The notes: generated by a model from the sequence alone, not told the origin. 64,000 bases of DNA from Enterococcaceae bacterium (GCA_022649665.1 JALCOL010000003.1:222924-286923); one strand, 5' to 3'. Shown: positions 16,220-25,563, counted from the stretch's first letter. A program made the numbers and translations.

Positions 16220-16248
16220 TTGACCTTTCCATGATTTTTCATTAATAT
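16220..16248 (+). promoter_or_regulatory. Promoter of the histidine operon
   Basis: TTGACC (16220-16225), a 17-base spacer and TAATAT (16243-16248) precede the start at 16291 with a leader of only about 35 bases. That is too short for a T-box, so histidine control by tRNA sensing is not seen here. Confidence 0.6.
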
Positions 16249-16290
16249 GTTTTTAATGCAATTATCATTTTTAAGAAAAGGAGGAAGACC

Positions 16291-17859
16291 ATGGAAGATC
16301 TGTTGGCAATTTTGCCGCCTGAAGAAGTGATTTCGATCAAACTGCGGAATCTTTATGCACGGGAAGGCTTTCAATTTTACAAACTGAGCAGTTTTGAAGA
16401 GTACGACTATTTCTTGGAAAACCGCTCATTTCTTTCGGCGGATGAAGTCATCACCTTTACCGGAAACGACGGCCGTCTAATGGCATTGAAGCCTGACGTA
16501 ACGCTTGCGATCGTCAAAAATACTGCTGCAGGCGAAGAACGAAAAGTATACTACAACGAGGATGTGTACCGCCATAGCCGCGAAAGCGGGGAATACAAAC
16601 GGATCCATCAGATCGGTCTGGAAGTGCTGGGCAAGATCCAGCGAACGACTCAAGCCGACGTGATCGGGCTGGCCCTCAAAAGTCTGGAAGTTGCCGGAGC
16701 CGGGTCTTTGGATCTTTCTCATATGCAGCTCGCTGAATGCTTTTTAAATGTGTTTGAAGACCAAAATCAAAAAGAGGCGGCCCGCAGCGCCCTGCAGCGG
16801 AAAAGCCCGCATGAAATGGATAAAGTCGCGAAGCTTGCCGGACTGTCCGAAGAGTGGCAAGGGCGCTTGAACCAATTATGCCAGCTCTCAGGCGAGATCA
16901 ATGAAGCACTGCGGCAGTTGGAGAAGCTTGCTGCTGGACTGCCTGATGCACAAAAACCGCTGGCCGAACTGGCCGCGATCAATGAGCATTTTTCCGATAA
17001 ATGCAAAAATGTTTCACTGCGGATCGATCTGGCAATCTTGAACGATATCGATTACTATAACGGACTGATCTTTCAAGGTTTTCTTGAAGGGCTTCCCGAA
17101 GCTGTGCTTTACGGCGGTCGGTATGATCGTTTGCTGGAGAAAAACGGCAATCCGGAAGGGGCGATCGGCTTTGCTATGTATTTGAATGATCTGAACGAGC
17201 TGGATCATGCGCCGGAAGCAGCAACCGAAAACAAAGAAGAATGGCTGAATGTCGCGCTGCCAAAAGGGCGGATGGGTGATAAAGTCTATGAGTGCTTTAA
17301 AGATGCCGGGATCGTGAGTGATGGCATTTTTGATGATTCGCGCAAATTGATTTTTGAAGATCCGCTCCAGAAGATCCGCTTTTTTTTAGTCAAACCGAGC
17401 GACGTCGATTCATATGTTGACCACGGGGCAGCCGATATCGGTGTCGCCGGCAAAGACGTGCTCTTGGAAAGCGATGCGCAGGTTCTCGAGCTGCTTGATC
17501 TCGCGTTTGGAAAGTGCTGGCTCGCCGTTGCCGGAAAAAAAGATTTTGCAGCCGATCCGGCAAAATCGCTCAAAGTCGCGACGAAATATCCGAACATCAC
17601 CCGCGCTTATTATGCAGAACAGAGCCAGGCAGTCGAGCTGATCCATCTGCACGGCTCGATCGAGTTGGCGCCGCTCTTAGAATTATCCGATGTGATCGTC
17701 GATATCGTCGAAACAGGAACGACTTTGAAAGAAAATGGGCTGACGATCTTGCAAAAAATCGAACCATCCTCTGCGCGGCTGATCTGCAATCAGGCCAGCT
17801 GGCGTTTTAAAAATGAGCGGATTTCAGCACTCGTCGAGAAAGTGAGGCAAACGATATGA
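16291..17859 (+). CDS. hisZG: Fused HisZ-HisG ATP phosphoribosyltransferase
   Basis: 522 residues in one uninterrupted frame. Residues 1 to ~310 are HisZ, the histidyl-tRNA synthetase-like regulatory subunit: LKPDVTLAIVKN, VYRHSRESGEYKRIHQIGLEVLG, and YYNGLIFQGF with YGGRYDRL. From about residue 316 follows the short-form catalytic HisG: LNVALPKGRMGDKVYECF, GAADIGVAGKDVL and VDIVETGTTLKENGL. These are normally two proteins forming a hetero-octamer that makes phosphoribosyl-ATP, the first step of histidine synthesis. The fusion puts both parts in equal amounts. It is the first gene of the his operon, with AAGGAGG before the ATG, and overlaps hisD by 4 bases. Confidence 0.93.
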   Translation: MEDLLAILPPEEVISIKLRNLYAREGFQFYKLSSFEEYDYFLENRSFLSADEVITFTGNDGRLMALKPDVTLAIVKNTAAGEERKVYYNEDVYRHSRESGEYKRIHQIGLEVLGKIQRTTQADVIGLALKSLEVAGAGSLDLSHMQLAECFLNVFEDQNQKEAARSALQRKSPHEMDKVAKLAGLSEEWQGRLNQLCQLSGEINEALRQLEKLAAGLPDAQKPLAELAAINEHFSDKCKNVSLRIDLAILNDIDYYNGLIFQGFLEGLPEAVLYGGRYDRLLEKNGNPEGAIGFAMYLNDLNELDHAPEAATENKEEWLNVALPKGRMGDKVYECFKDAGIVSDGIFDDSRKLIFEDPLQKIRFFLVKPSDVDSYVDHGAADIGVAGKDVLLESDAQVLELLDLAFGKCWLAVAGKKDFAADPAKSLKVATKYPNITRAYYAEQSQAVELIHLHGSIELAPLLELSDVIVDIVETGTTLKENGLTILQKIEPSSARLICNQASWRFKNERISALVEKVRQTI

Positions 17860-19145
17860 TCCCGATCATCCAATTGCAAGAAACAGAACAGTTGCCGCAA
17901 AGCCGCCGCAAAGGCGCAGATACCTCGCAAACAGTGCCGGTCGTCCAAGAGATCATCGATACTGTCAAAGAAAAAAAAGACCAGGCGCTGCGGGAATATA
18001 CCGAAAAGTTTGATCAGGTCGTACTGCCGGACTTCCGGGTCGGTGCGAGCGAGATCGATGAGGCATTCACGCTTGTCGATCCAGTGCTCTTGGAGATCAT
18101 GAAAAAAGCGAAAAAGAATATCGAGAAGTTTCACGAACGCCAATTGCCGCGCGGTTTTATGATCGCTGACGAGCCTGGGATCGTGACCGGCCAGCGGGTG
18201 ATCCCGTTAGCAAAAGTCGGCGTCTATGTTCCCGGCGGGACGGCTGCTTATCCGAGTACCGTCTTGATGGATGTCATTCCGGCAAAGATCGCCGGTGTCG
18301 GTGAGATCGTGATGATCACCCCGCCTGGAAAAGACGGCAAGATTCCGCCCGTCATTTTAGCCGCAGCCAAGATCGCCGGCGTGAGCAAGATCTATAAAGT
18401 CGGCGGTGCTCAGGGAATTGCCGCATTAGCTTACGGAACGGAAACGATCCCGCGTGTTGATAAGATCGTGGGTCCTGGGAATATTTTTGTCGCGACCGCC
18501 AAAAAGCTCGTTTATGGGCAAGTCGATATCGATATGATCGCCGGACCGAGCGATATCTTGATCGTCGCTGATGACAGTGCAAAAGCGCATGTCGTAGCGG
18601 CCGATCTTTTGGGACAAGCAGAACACGATAAAAATGCTCAGGCGATCCTTGTTACGACAAATGAAGTCCTCGCAAAAGCAGTCCAAAACGAAGTCGCGTG
18701 TCAGCTGGAAAACCTGCCGCGCAAAGCGATCGCCGAAGTCTCTGTTCAAAACAACAGCCGGATCTATCTTGTCCAAAGTATAAAGCAAGCCCTTAAAGTC
18801 GCCAACGAGATCGCGCCAGAGCATTTGGAGTTGTGTCTCCGCGACCCCTTCACGTATTTGCCTATTGTGAAAAATGCCGGCAGTGTCTTCCTCGGGAACT
18901 TCACACCGGAAGTTTTGGGTGATTATTTTGCCGGGCCGAACCATACTTTGCCGACCGAAGGAACTTCACGCTTTTATTCGCCGCTTTCGGTGGAAGATTT
19001 TTTGAAGCGCAGCAGCTATCTCTACTATTCATCTTCAGCCATGCAAGACGCAGCACATGAAGTGATGGCCTTCGCTGAAGCGGAAGGCTTGAGCGGACAT
19101 GCGCGCTCGATCGCTTCCCGGATCAACGAGGAGGGAAAGAAATGA
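17856..19145 (+). CDS. hisD: Histidinol dehydrogenase
   Basis: 429 residues, zinc- and NAD-dependent, catalysing the last two oxidations from histidinol to histidine. Visible motifs are YVPGGTAAYPSTVLM, the GGAQGIAALAYGTE signature, VGPGNIFVATAKK, GPSDILIVAD, the zinc-site region LLGQAEHDKNAQA, and GPNHTLPT. The ATGA overlap with hisZG and the overlap with hisC suggest coupled translation. Confidence 0.96.
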   Translation: MIPIIQLQETEQLPQSRRKGADTSQTVPVVQEIIDTVKEKKDQALREYTEKFDQVVLPDFRVGASEIDEAFTLVDPVLLEIMKKAKKNIEKFHERQLPRGFMIADEPGIVTGQRVIPLAKVGVYVPGGTAAYPSTVLMDVIPAKIAGVGEIVMITPPGKDGKIPPVILAAAKIAGVSKIYKVGGAQGIAALAYGTETIPRVDKIVGPGNIFVATAKKLVYGQVDIDMIAGPSDILIVADDSAKAHVVAADLLGQAEHDKNAQAILVTTNEVLAKAVQNEVACQLENLPRKAIAEVSVQNNSRIYLVQSIKQALKVANEIAPEHLELCLRDPFTYLPIVKNAGSVFLGNFTPEVLGDYFAGPNHTLPTEGTSRFYSPLSVEDFLKRSSYLYYSSSAMQDAAHEVMAFAEAEGLSGHARSIASRINEEGKK

Positions 19146-20203
19146 CTTTCTTGAATGCGCGTTTTAAAGCCCTTGTTCCATATACCCCCGGCGAACAGCC
19201 GCAGATCAGCGGACTGATCAAATTGAACACGAACGAAAGTCCCTTCCCGCCGGCACCCGGCGTCGAGAAGGCGGTCGCCGCAGCCAGTACACGGCTGAAC
19301 CTTTACCCTGATCCAACGGAGGGAAAGCTGAAAGCCAAACTTGCAGAAGAGCTGGATGTTCAGGAAAATGAATTATTCCTCGGAAACGGCAGTGATGAGA
19401 TCTTAGCATTTCTTTTCCAAGGATTCACCCCGCAAGGAATTCTTTTTCCTGATTTGACTTACGGTTTTTATCCGGTTTTCTCGGGCCTTTATCACGTGCC
19501 TCGGCGAATCATCCCGCTGCGCTGGGATTTTTCGATCGCCTTAGAAGATTATGATGCTGGCCGGGAAACTGTGCTGATCGCCAATCCGAATGCTCCGACC
19601 GGCTTAGTCGTCAAACTGCCGGAGATCCGTCGTTTTTTGACAGCTCACCCTGATCGCTTGCTGATCATCGATGAAGCCTATATCGATTTCGGCGCTCAGA
19701 GCGCGGTTCCGCTGATCAAAGAGTTTTCGAATCTTTTAGTGGTCGGGACTTTTTCAAAGTCGCGGCAGTTGGCGGGGGCGCGGCTGGGCTATGCGGCCGG
19801 CTCCTCTTCACTGATCGCCGACTTGAACCGGCTGAAATTCAGTTTCAATCCATATAATATCAACGGGATGACGCAAGCAGCTGCTTTAGCAGCGCTCGCA
19901 GACCGCAGGTATTTTGAAAATTGCCGCAATACAGTCATCGAGACGCGCGCGACATTTACAAAAGCGCTGAAACGTCTCGGCTTTGAAGTTTTGCCTTCTG
20001 CTGCGAATTTTGTCTTTGCTGTTTATCCGGGACGCTCCGGAAAATTGCTTGCTGAGGCGCTGCGCACGAAAAAAATCATCGTCCGCCGCTTCGATTTGCC
20101 GCGGATCGAAAACTATTTGCGGATCACGATCGGCACTCCGGAACAGATGCAGCTCGTCATAAATGCATTGACGGATATTTTAATGCGAAAGGAGCCCGCA
20201 TGA
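19142..20203 (+). CDS. hisC: Histidinol-phosphate aminotransferase
   Basis: 353 residues, fold type I PLP enzyme converting imidazole-acetol phosphate to histidinol phosphate. LNTNESPFPP near the start, ANPNAPTG, the aspartate in LLIIDEAYIDF, and the Schiff-base lysine in GTFSKSRQLAGARLGYA are all visible. It overlaps hisD and hisB by 4 bases each. Confidence 0.95.
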   Translation: MTFLNARFKALVPYTPGEQPQISGLIKLNTNESPFPPAPGVEKAVAAASTRLNLYPDPTEGKLKAKLAEELDVQENELFLGNGSDEILAFLFQGFTPQGILFPDLTYGFYPVFSGLYHVPRRIIPLRWDFSIALEDYDAGRETVLIANPNAPTGLVVKLPEIRRFLTAHPDRLLIIDEAYIDFGAQSAVPLIKEFSNLLVVGTFSKSRQLAGARLGYAAGSSSLIADLNRLKFSFNPYNINGMTQAAALAALADRRYFENCRNTVIETRATFTKALKRLGFEVLPSAANFVFAVYPGRSGKLLAEALRTKKIIVRRFDLPRIENYLRITIGTPEQMQLVINALTDILMRKEPA

Positions 20204-20790
20204 GAAAAACAGAATTACGTCGCCAAACCAATGAAACAACGATCGATTTATCTTTGACGATCGATGGCCGCGGCAAAAGTGAAATCAAAAGCGGCGTCGG
20301 CTTTTTGGATCATATGCTGACACTCTTTGCCAAACACGGCGATTTTGATTTATCGCTGAGGTGTCTGGGAGACACAGAAGTCGATGACCATCATTCAGTG
20401 GAAGACATCGGGATCGTTTTAGGTCAGGCATTCCGCGAAGCGCTCGGAGAGGCAAAGGGGATCAAGCGCTACGGGCAGATCATTCTGCCGATGGATGAGG
20501 CTTTGATCCTTTGCGCACTCGACATAAGCGGGCGCGGCTTCTTTGCCAGCACCATGACGCTGCCGACGGAGAAAATCGGCACTTTTGATACGGAACTCGT
20601 CAGCGAGTTTTATTTAGCATTTGCCCGCGAGATGCGGCTGACCCTTCATTTCCAGCAGCTTGCCGGAATGAACAGCCACCATATCGCTGAAGGAAGCTTC
20701 AAAGCATTCGGCCGGGCACTCAAAATGGCAGTGGCACTTGATCCGGATCATCTGGAGGAAGTCCCGTCCACCAAGGGAATGCTCTATTAA
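20200..20790 (+). CDS. hisB: Imidazoleglycerol-phosphate dehydratase
   Basis: 196 residues, monofunctional dehydratase without the N-terminal phosphatase found in enterobacteria. Both metal-binding motifs are present: DDHHSVEDIG and NSHHIAEGSFKAFGRAL. GVGFLDHMLTLFAKHG is also conserved. The separate phosphatase role is filled by hisK at the end of the operon. Confidence 0.96.
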   Translation: MRKTELRRQTNETTIDLSLTIDGRGKSEIKSGVGFLDHMLTLFAKHGDFDLSLRCLGDTEVDDHHSVEDIGIVLGQAFREALGEAKGIKRYGQIILPMDEALILCALDISGRGFFASTMTLPTEKIGTFDTELVSEFYLAFAREMRLTLHFQQLAGMNSHHIAEGSFKAFGRALKMAVALDPDHLEEVPSTKGMLY

Positions 20791-20802
20791 GGAGGCGGAA
20801 TA

Positions 20803-21429
20803 TTGATCGCGATCGTAGATTACGGAGTTGGAAATTTATTCAGTTTAGGGCGCTCTTTGGAATATTTAGGACTGCCGTATCGGCTGAGCAAAAATGTTGC
20901 AGAATTAGAACAGGCGGACCAGCTGATTTTACCGGGTGTTGGCGCTTTCGGCGACGCCGCGCACAAATTGCATGAACTTGCGCTTTTTGAGCCGCTGCAA
21001 GAAATCGCTGCCGGCGGCAAACCGCTTTTAGGGATCTGTCTGGGCATGCAGCTGCTCTTTTCAGAAAGCGCAGAATTCGGCCGGCATACCGGGCTCGATT
21101 TGATTCCCGGAAAAATCATTTCCTTGAAACAAAGTCTTGCCGAAAAATCCCCGGAGTTAAAAACCCCGCATATGGGCTGGGATACTTTGGAACAAACCCA
21201 AGCCAGCTCTTCAGCGGTCGCGGCTGCTTTTGAAGAAGGCGATGCCGTATATTACGTGCACAGCTTCTACGCCTCCGGCTGTGCCGCGAACACGCTGGCC
21301 GCGAGCCGTTACGGCGTCATGATCCCTGGGATCGTTCAAAAGGATAAGATATACGGAATGCAGTTCCATCCGGAAAAAAGCGGAAATACCGGTCTGGCGC
21401 TGCTGAAAGCATTCAGTGAGGTGAAATAA
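20803..21429 (+). CDS. hisH: Imidazole glycerol phosphate synthase, glutaminase subunit
   Basis: 208 residues, class I glutamine amidotransferase that supplies ammonia to HisF. IVDYGVGNLFS opens the protein, the nucleophile cysteine is in GICLGMQLLF, and the His/Glu pair is in GMQFHPEKSG. TTG at 20803 behind GGAGG is the start; no ATG lies close. Its stop overlaps the hisA ATG by one base. Confidence 0.95.
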   Translation: MIAIVDYGVGNLFSLGRSLEYLGLPYRLSKNVAELEQADQLILPGVGAFGDAAHKLHELALFEPLQEIAAGGKPLLGICLGMQLLFSESAEFGRHTGLDLIPGKIISLKQSLAEKSPELKTPHMGWDTLEQTQASSSAVAAAFEEGDAVYYVHSFYASGCAANTLAASRYGVMIPGIVQKDKIYGMQFHPEKSGNTGLALLKAFSEVK

Positions 21430-22166
21430 TGGAAATCTACCCCGCAATCGATTGTTTGGACCAAAAAGTCGTCCGGCTCTATCAAGGCGACTATGCACAA
21501 AAAGAAGTCTACGGGACGGATCCGCTAGCATTCGCCGAACAGTTTCAAAAAGCCGGTGCGACGCATCTGCATCTGGTCGATCTGGACGGTGCCAAATACG
21601 GAAAACAGCGGCATTTCGACTGGATCCGAAAATTGGCGGAAGCAACAGACCTTTTTATTGAGATGGGCGGCGGGATCCGCGATGCGGAAACGATCGATCA
21701 ATGCCTGAGTGCTGGGATCGATCGCGTGATCCTCGGGACTTTGGCCCAAAAAGATCCGCAAACGGCCCAAGCACTGCTGGAAAAATATGGTACGAAAATC
21801 GCGATCGGCGTTGATGCGCGTGACGGCAAAGTGGCCGTAAACGGCTGGTTGGAAACGACCGAAACCGATGCGGTCTCTTTTTGCCGGGAAGCCGTCTCCT
21901 GGGGAGCGCGTCATATTATCTTTACCGAGATCTCGCGCGACGGTACAGGTCAAGGGGTCAATCTGCCGCTTTATCAAAAGCTGCAGGAAATTCCTGAAAT
22001 CCTTTTGACGGCTTCGGGCGGGATCACGAGCATGGAAGACATCACTCAATTGAAAAACAGCGGCATTTACGGGGCGATCCTCGGCAAGTCGCTTTACAGC
22101 GGAAAATTGGCACTGGCTGAAGTGATCCATGCCGCTGGAGCGCAAACGAAAGAAGGCGACGCGTGA
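21429..22166 (+). CDS. hisA: ProFAR isomerase
   Basis: 245 residues, (beta/alpha)8 barrel doing the Amadori rearrangement of ProFAR to PRFAR. YPAIDCLDQKVVRLYQGDY holds the first catalytic Asp, GVDARDGKVAVNGW the second; GGGIRDAETI and TASGGITSMEDI are phosphate-binding loops. The usual ID-L motif is kept with an unusual Cys after the Asp. It is coupled with hisH and hisF by one-base overlaps. Confidence 0.95.
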   Translation: MEIYPAIDCLDQKVVRLYQGDYAQKEVYGTDPLAFAEQFQKAGATHLHLVDLDGAKYGKQRHFDWIRKLAEATDLFIEMGGGIRDAETIDQCLSAGIDRVILGTLAQKDPQTAQALLEKYGTKIAIGVDARDGKVAVNGWLETTETDAVSFCREAVSWGARHIIFTEISRDGTGQGVNLPLYQKLQEIPEILLTASGGITSMEDITQLKNSGIYGAILGKSLYSGKLALAEVIHAAGAQTKEGDA

Positions 22167-22930
22167 TGCTGACAAAACGGATCATTCCATGCTTGGACGT
22201 CCGCGACGGTAAAGTCGTGAAAGGTGTTCAATTTCAAGATTTGCAGGAACTCGCTTCGCCGATCGACTTGGCAAAACGCTATAACGCCGCCGGTGCAGAT
22301 GAACTGGTCTTTTATGATATCACGGCTTCTGCGGAGGGACGCGCGCTATTCAGCGATATCTTGCAAGACGTGGCGCGCGAGATCTTTATTCCTTTGACCG
22401 TCGGCGGCGGGATCAATACACTGGCGGACTTCGAACGTGTCTTGAACAGCGGTGCCGATAAAGTAAGTATCAATTCCGGTGCACTGAAAGATCCTTCGCT
22501 GATCGAAAGAGCCGCCAAAAAATACGGCAGCCAGTGCGTCGTTTTATCTGTCGATATCAAAAAAGCGGCTGGAACTTGGCATGTCTTTGCACAAGGCGGC
22601 CGCATCGATACCGGGAAAGACGCGCTGGCATGGATCCGTGAAGGCCAAGAGCGCGGTGCTGGTGAGATCGTGGCCAACAGCATGGATACCGACGGCGTTC
22701 GAGCAGGTTTTGACTTGCCGCTGCTTCGCTCGATCACCGAAACGACTGAACTTCCAGTGATCGCTTCCGGCGGGGCAGGGAATGCGCAAGATTTTGTCAA
22801 ACTCTTTCAAAGTGTTCCCAAGATTGATGCCGGTCTGGCGGCGTCGATCTTCCACCATGAAGAAGTTTCGATCAAAGAATTGAAAGAACAGCTGAAAGCT
22901 GCCGGGATCCCGGTACGGACCGTGAAATGA
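22166..22930 (+). CDS. hisF: Imidazole glycerol phosphate synthase, cyclase subunit
   Basis: 254 residues, the barrel partner of HisH. LTKRIIPCLDVRDGKVVKG is the family start with catalytic Asp; LSVDIKKA carries the second Asp; GGGINTLADFERVL and ASGGAGNAQDFV are phosphate loops. I used the ATG at 22166, which overlaps the hisA stop as TGATG; the GTG one codon earlier is possible. Confidence 0.95.
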   Translation: MLTKRIIPCLDVRDGKVVKGVQFQDLQELASPIDLAKRYNAAGADELVFYDITASAEGRALFSDILQDVAREIFIPLTVGGGINTLADFERVLNSGADKVSINSGALKDPSLIERAAKKYGSQCVVLSVDIKKAAGTWHVFAQGGRIDTGKDALAWIREGQERGAGEIVANSMDTDGVRAGFDLPLLRSITETTELPVIASGGAGNAQDFVKLFQSVPKIDAGLAASIFHHEEVSIKELKEQLKAAGIPVRTVK

Positions 22931-22940
22931 GGAGAGCCTA

Positions 22941-23588
22941 TTGAATATCGATGAATTAAAGTTTGACGCGCAGGGGCTGATCCCTGCCGTGATCCAAGAT
23001 TTTTACACCAAAGAGATCTTAACGCTTGCTTATATGAACCGTGAAAGTTTAGAGATGTCTTTGAACGATCATTTAGTCACGCTTTTTTCGCGCAGCCGGC
23101 AAGAGCTTTGGCGCAAAGGCGAAACCAGCGGAAATTTTCAGCATATCGTCAAAATCATCGCTGATTGCGACCAAGATGCTTTGAATGTCCAAGTGATCAA
23201 AGATGGACCCGCTTGCCACACCGGCAAGGAAAGCTGCTTTTTTGACACGCTTTATGAAGATCCGGCGATCAAGGAACCATTTTCTTTGGCGCAGCTCGAA
23301 GAATTGATCGCCTCGCGCCAAAAGGAACCGGTCGAAGGCAGTTATACAAGCTATTTATTTGAAAAAGGGCAAGAAAAAATCTTGAAAAAAGTAGGCGAGG
23401 AATCGACAGAGGTCGTGATCGCCGCAATGAAAAACGACGAAAAAGAAACGATTTATGAAATTTCGGATTTGACGTATCATGTACTCGTCTTGATGATCGA
23501 GGCTGGGATCCCGCTGGAAGCGGTTGCTTCTGAGCTAGAGCGGCGGCATGTCGTCGATCATAAAAAGAAGCAGGAACCGTTCGGCTGA
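22941..23588 (+). CDS. hisIE: Bifunctional phosphoribosyl-AMP cyclohydrolase / phosphoribosyl-ATP pyrophosphatase
   Basis: 215 residues. The N-terminal HisI part has LAYMNRESLEMSL, LWRKGETSGN, the metal ligands in DCDQDALNVQV, and CHTGKESCF. The C-terminal HisE part has LKKVGEESTEVVIAAM and ISDLTYHVLVLM. Together they carry out steps 2 and 3 of histidine synthesis. The start is TTG behind GGAGAG. The fusion is common in bacteria. Confidence 0.95.
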   Translation: MNIDELKFDAQGLIPAVIQDFYTKEILTLAYMNRESLEMSLNDHLVTLFSRSRQELWRKGETSGNFQHIVKIIADCDQDALNVQVIKDGPACHTGKESCFFDTLYEDPAIKEPFSLAQLEELIASRQKEPVEGSYTSYLFEKGQEKILKKVGEESTEVVIAAMKNDEKETIYEISDLTYHVLVLMIEAGIPLEAVASELERRHVVDHKKKQEPFG

Positions 23589-23615
23589 TTTTTGCAAAAA
23601 AGAAGGGAGCTCCAG

Positions 23616-24434
23616 ATGACCTCAAATTGCCACACTCACAGTACTTGGTGCGACGGGGCAGATTCCCCTGAAGAGCTTATCCAAACAGCGATCAAAGCCG
23701 GTTTGACGGATCTAGGCTTTTCTTCGCACAGTCCGGCGCCATTTGATCCGGAATGTCCGGGGATTCGCAGCGAAGCGGCTTATCAAAGAGCGATCTTCGC
23801 ATTGAAAGAAAAGTACCGCGGGAAAATCACGATCTCTTGCGGCATCGAACAGGATTATTTTTCCCCGCCGCCGGCTGCTGGTTATGATTATGTGATCGGC
23901 TCGGTCCATTATTTGAAAAAAGACGGCCACCTTTTCTCGGTCGATGAGAGCCCTGAACAGTTGCAGCAGGCTTTAACAGACTATTATGCGGGAGATTCGC
24001 TCGCACTAGTACGTGATTACTACGAAGCCGTACTTGACAATGTCCAAAAAAATCAGCCGAAGATCGTCGGTCATTTTGATCTGCTTCTTAAATTCAATGA
24101 GCAAAATCCGTGGATCGCGGAAACAAGCAAAAGCTACTTAACGATTGCCCAAGCAGCACTCGCGGAAGTTTCTCGAATGATCAAACAATATGGCGGGATC
24201 ATTGAAGTCAATACCGGCGCGATGAGCCGCGGCTGGCGGAGGAGCCCTTATCCGGCAGATCCGCTTCTCTCTTTTTTGCACGAGCATAGGACCCCGATCA
24301 TCCTCACCAGCGACGCGCACCAGAAAAAAGATTTGACCGCATATTTTGCCGAAACGCAAGCGTTGTTGAAAAACATCGGATTTTCAAAAATATATCAATT
24401 GCAGCAAGGTGAATTTTCTGAAACGCCTTTGTGA
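23616..24434 (+). CDS. hisK: Histidinol-phosphatase, PHP family
   Basis: 272 residues. The PHP metal-binding start NCHTHSTWCDGADSPEEL is followed by DYVIGSVHYL, IVGHFDLLLK and LTSDAHQKKDL. It removes phosphate from histidinol phosphate, completing the pathway together with HisB, HisC and HisD. ATG 23616 follows GGGAGC; an upstream TTG at 23592 lacks a site. It is the last gene of the his operon; there is no clear terminator after it. Confidence 0.9.
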   Translation: MTSNCHTHSTWCDGADSPEELIQTAIKAGLTDLGFSSHSPAPFDPECPGIRSEAAYQRAIFALKEKYRGKITISCGIEQDYFSPPPAAGYDYVIGSVHYLKKDGHLFSVDESPEQLQQALTDYYAGDSLALVRDYYEAVLDNVQKNQPKIVGHFDLLLKFNEQNPWIAETSKSYLTIAQAALAEVSRMIKQYGGIIEVNTGAMSRGWRRSPYPADPLLSFLHEHRTPIILTSDAHQKKDLTAYFAETQALLKNIGFSKIYQLQQGEFSETPL

Positions 24435-24572
24435 CGAAATAAGCAATTTGCTGCGGATCTTCGTCTTTCTTCCGCTGAGCACTCATCACGACCGCTTCCT
24501 TTGCGTCAGACTACTCAAACTTGGCAGATTCTGCTATGCTGAGAGAAAACAATCTGGAAGGGGGAGGTTTCA

Positions 24573-25523
24573 ATTTTTGAAAGCAGGCTCGGCGGCATTA
24601 TCGTTGCCGCAAATCCAAAAGCAACCGATCCGATTCTTGAAGTCGGCGGTATTTCGATCGTGAAAAGGCTGGTGATGACCTTCCAGCAGGCCGGAATATT
24701 CCCGATCGTCGTGATCACGGGAACGGAAGAAGAGGAAGTCGGTTATCAGCTGGCTGATCGCGGAGTCGTCTACGTCCGTAATGAAAATTATCGCCAAGCG
24801 GAACTGATCGATTCGATCATGCTCGGCCTTGAGTTTTTGAAAGATAAATGTCGCAAGATCGTCTTTTCTCCTGTGAATTTTCCGCTCTTTTTGCCGCAAA
24901 CGCTTCATCAGATCTTGGAGCAGCCGGGGCTGATCGTGACGCCGTCTTATCACGGTAAAAGCGGCCATCCAACGGTGATCGACACGCAGATCTTGCCGGA
25001 GATCTTTGAGCGCCGGCGGCATGCGGACGGCTTTCGCGGGATCTTGAACGATTTAAAGGATGAACGAAAGTGGGTGGATGTGACCGATGCCGGTGTCATT
25101 TTATCGATCCATCAAAAAAAACAGTTGAAAGCTCATTTGAAAAAGCATGAAAAACAATTTATTCATCCTTTTCTGCAGCTGAATTTGGAAAAAGAAGGGA
25201 TTCTTTTCAATGCACGCGGCAAACTGCTGCTGCTTTTGCTCGAAGAAACTCACTCGGTCAGCCGAGCGGCCAAAATGATGCGGATGTCGATCAGCAAGTC
25301 TTGGCAGACGATCCACGAATTGGAAGACGCGTTTGCGATCCCGCTGGTCGAACGCCAGCAAGGCGGCCGAACCGGCAGCCAAAGCCGGCTGACCAAGGCC
25401 GGCCAGATGCTGCTCCAAAATTATCAAGCATACGAAGAGTCGCTTTATCAATATAACTGGGAGCTCTTTAAAAAAAATCTGCTGGATACGCCGCTTTTTG
25501 ACGAAGCGAATGCCTTTGAATAA
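24573..25523 (+). CDS. MobA-like nucleotidyltransferase fused to ModE-type HTH, probable ATT start
   Basis: The frame is open from 24543. The N-terminal glycine-rich NTP transferase signature, read as GGIIVAANPKATDPILEVGG, lies upstream of the first standard start (GTG 24660), so that start would cut off the active-site loop. The only sensible start is ATT at 24573, five bases behind GGGGGAGG. Residues ~1-195 are a MobA/CTP-transferase-like domain (FQQAGIFPIVVITG, SPVNFPLFLPQT, GKSGHPTVID). The last ~110 residues are a LysR/ModE-like winged helix (VSRAAKMMRMSISKSWQTIHELEDAF). Similar fusions occur in anaerobic Firmicutes near molybdenum hydroxylase genes; none are here. The signature is degenerate (VAAN for LAAG), so it may be a regulator more than an enzyme. 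Confidence 0.75.
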   Translation: MFESRLGGIIVAANPKATDPILEVGGISIVKRLVMTFQQAGIFPIVVITGTEEEEVGYQLADRGVVYVRNENYRQAELIDSIMLGLEFLKDKCRKIVFSPVNFPLFLPQTLHQILEQPGLIVTPSYHGKSGHPTVIDTQILPEIFERRRHADGFRGILNDLKDERKWVDVTDAGVILSIHQKKQLKAHLKKHEKQFIHPFLQLNLEKEGILFNARGKLLLLLLEETHSVSRAAKMMRMSISKSWQTIHELEDAFAIPLVERQQGGRTGSQSRLTKAGQMLLQNYQAYEESLYQYNWELFKKNLLDTPLFDEANAFE

Positions 25524-25527
25524 GTAT

Positions 25528-25557
25528 TTGCAAGCCGCAAGAAAAGCGGGCTATACT
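25528..25557 (+). promoter_or_regulatory. Promoter in front of a possible small RNA
   Basis: TTGCAA (25528-25533), an 18-base spacer and TATACT (25552-25557) begin just after the preceding gene. No protein-coding gene follows on this strand before a terminator. Confidence 0.55.
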
Positions 25558-25563
25558 ATAGAT

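Noticed and set aside
16153..16290. T-box or attenuator leader before the histidine operon
   Set aside because: Only about 35 bases lie between the inferred start of transcription and hisZG, with no T-box motif or second terminator.
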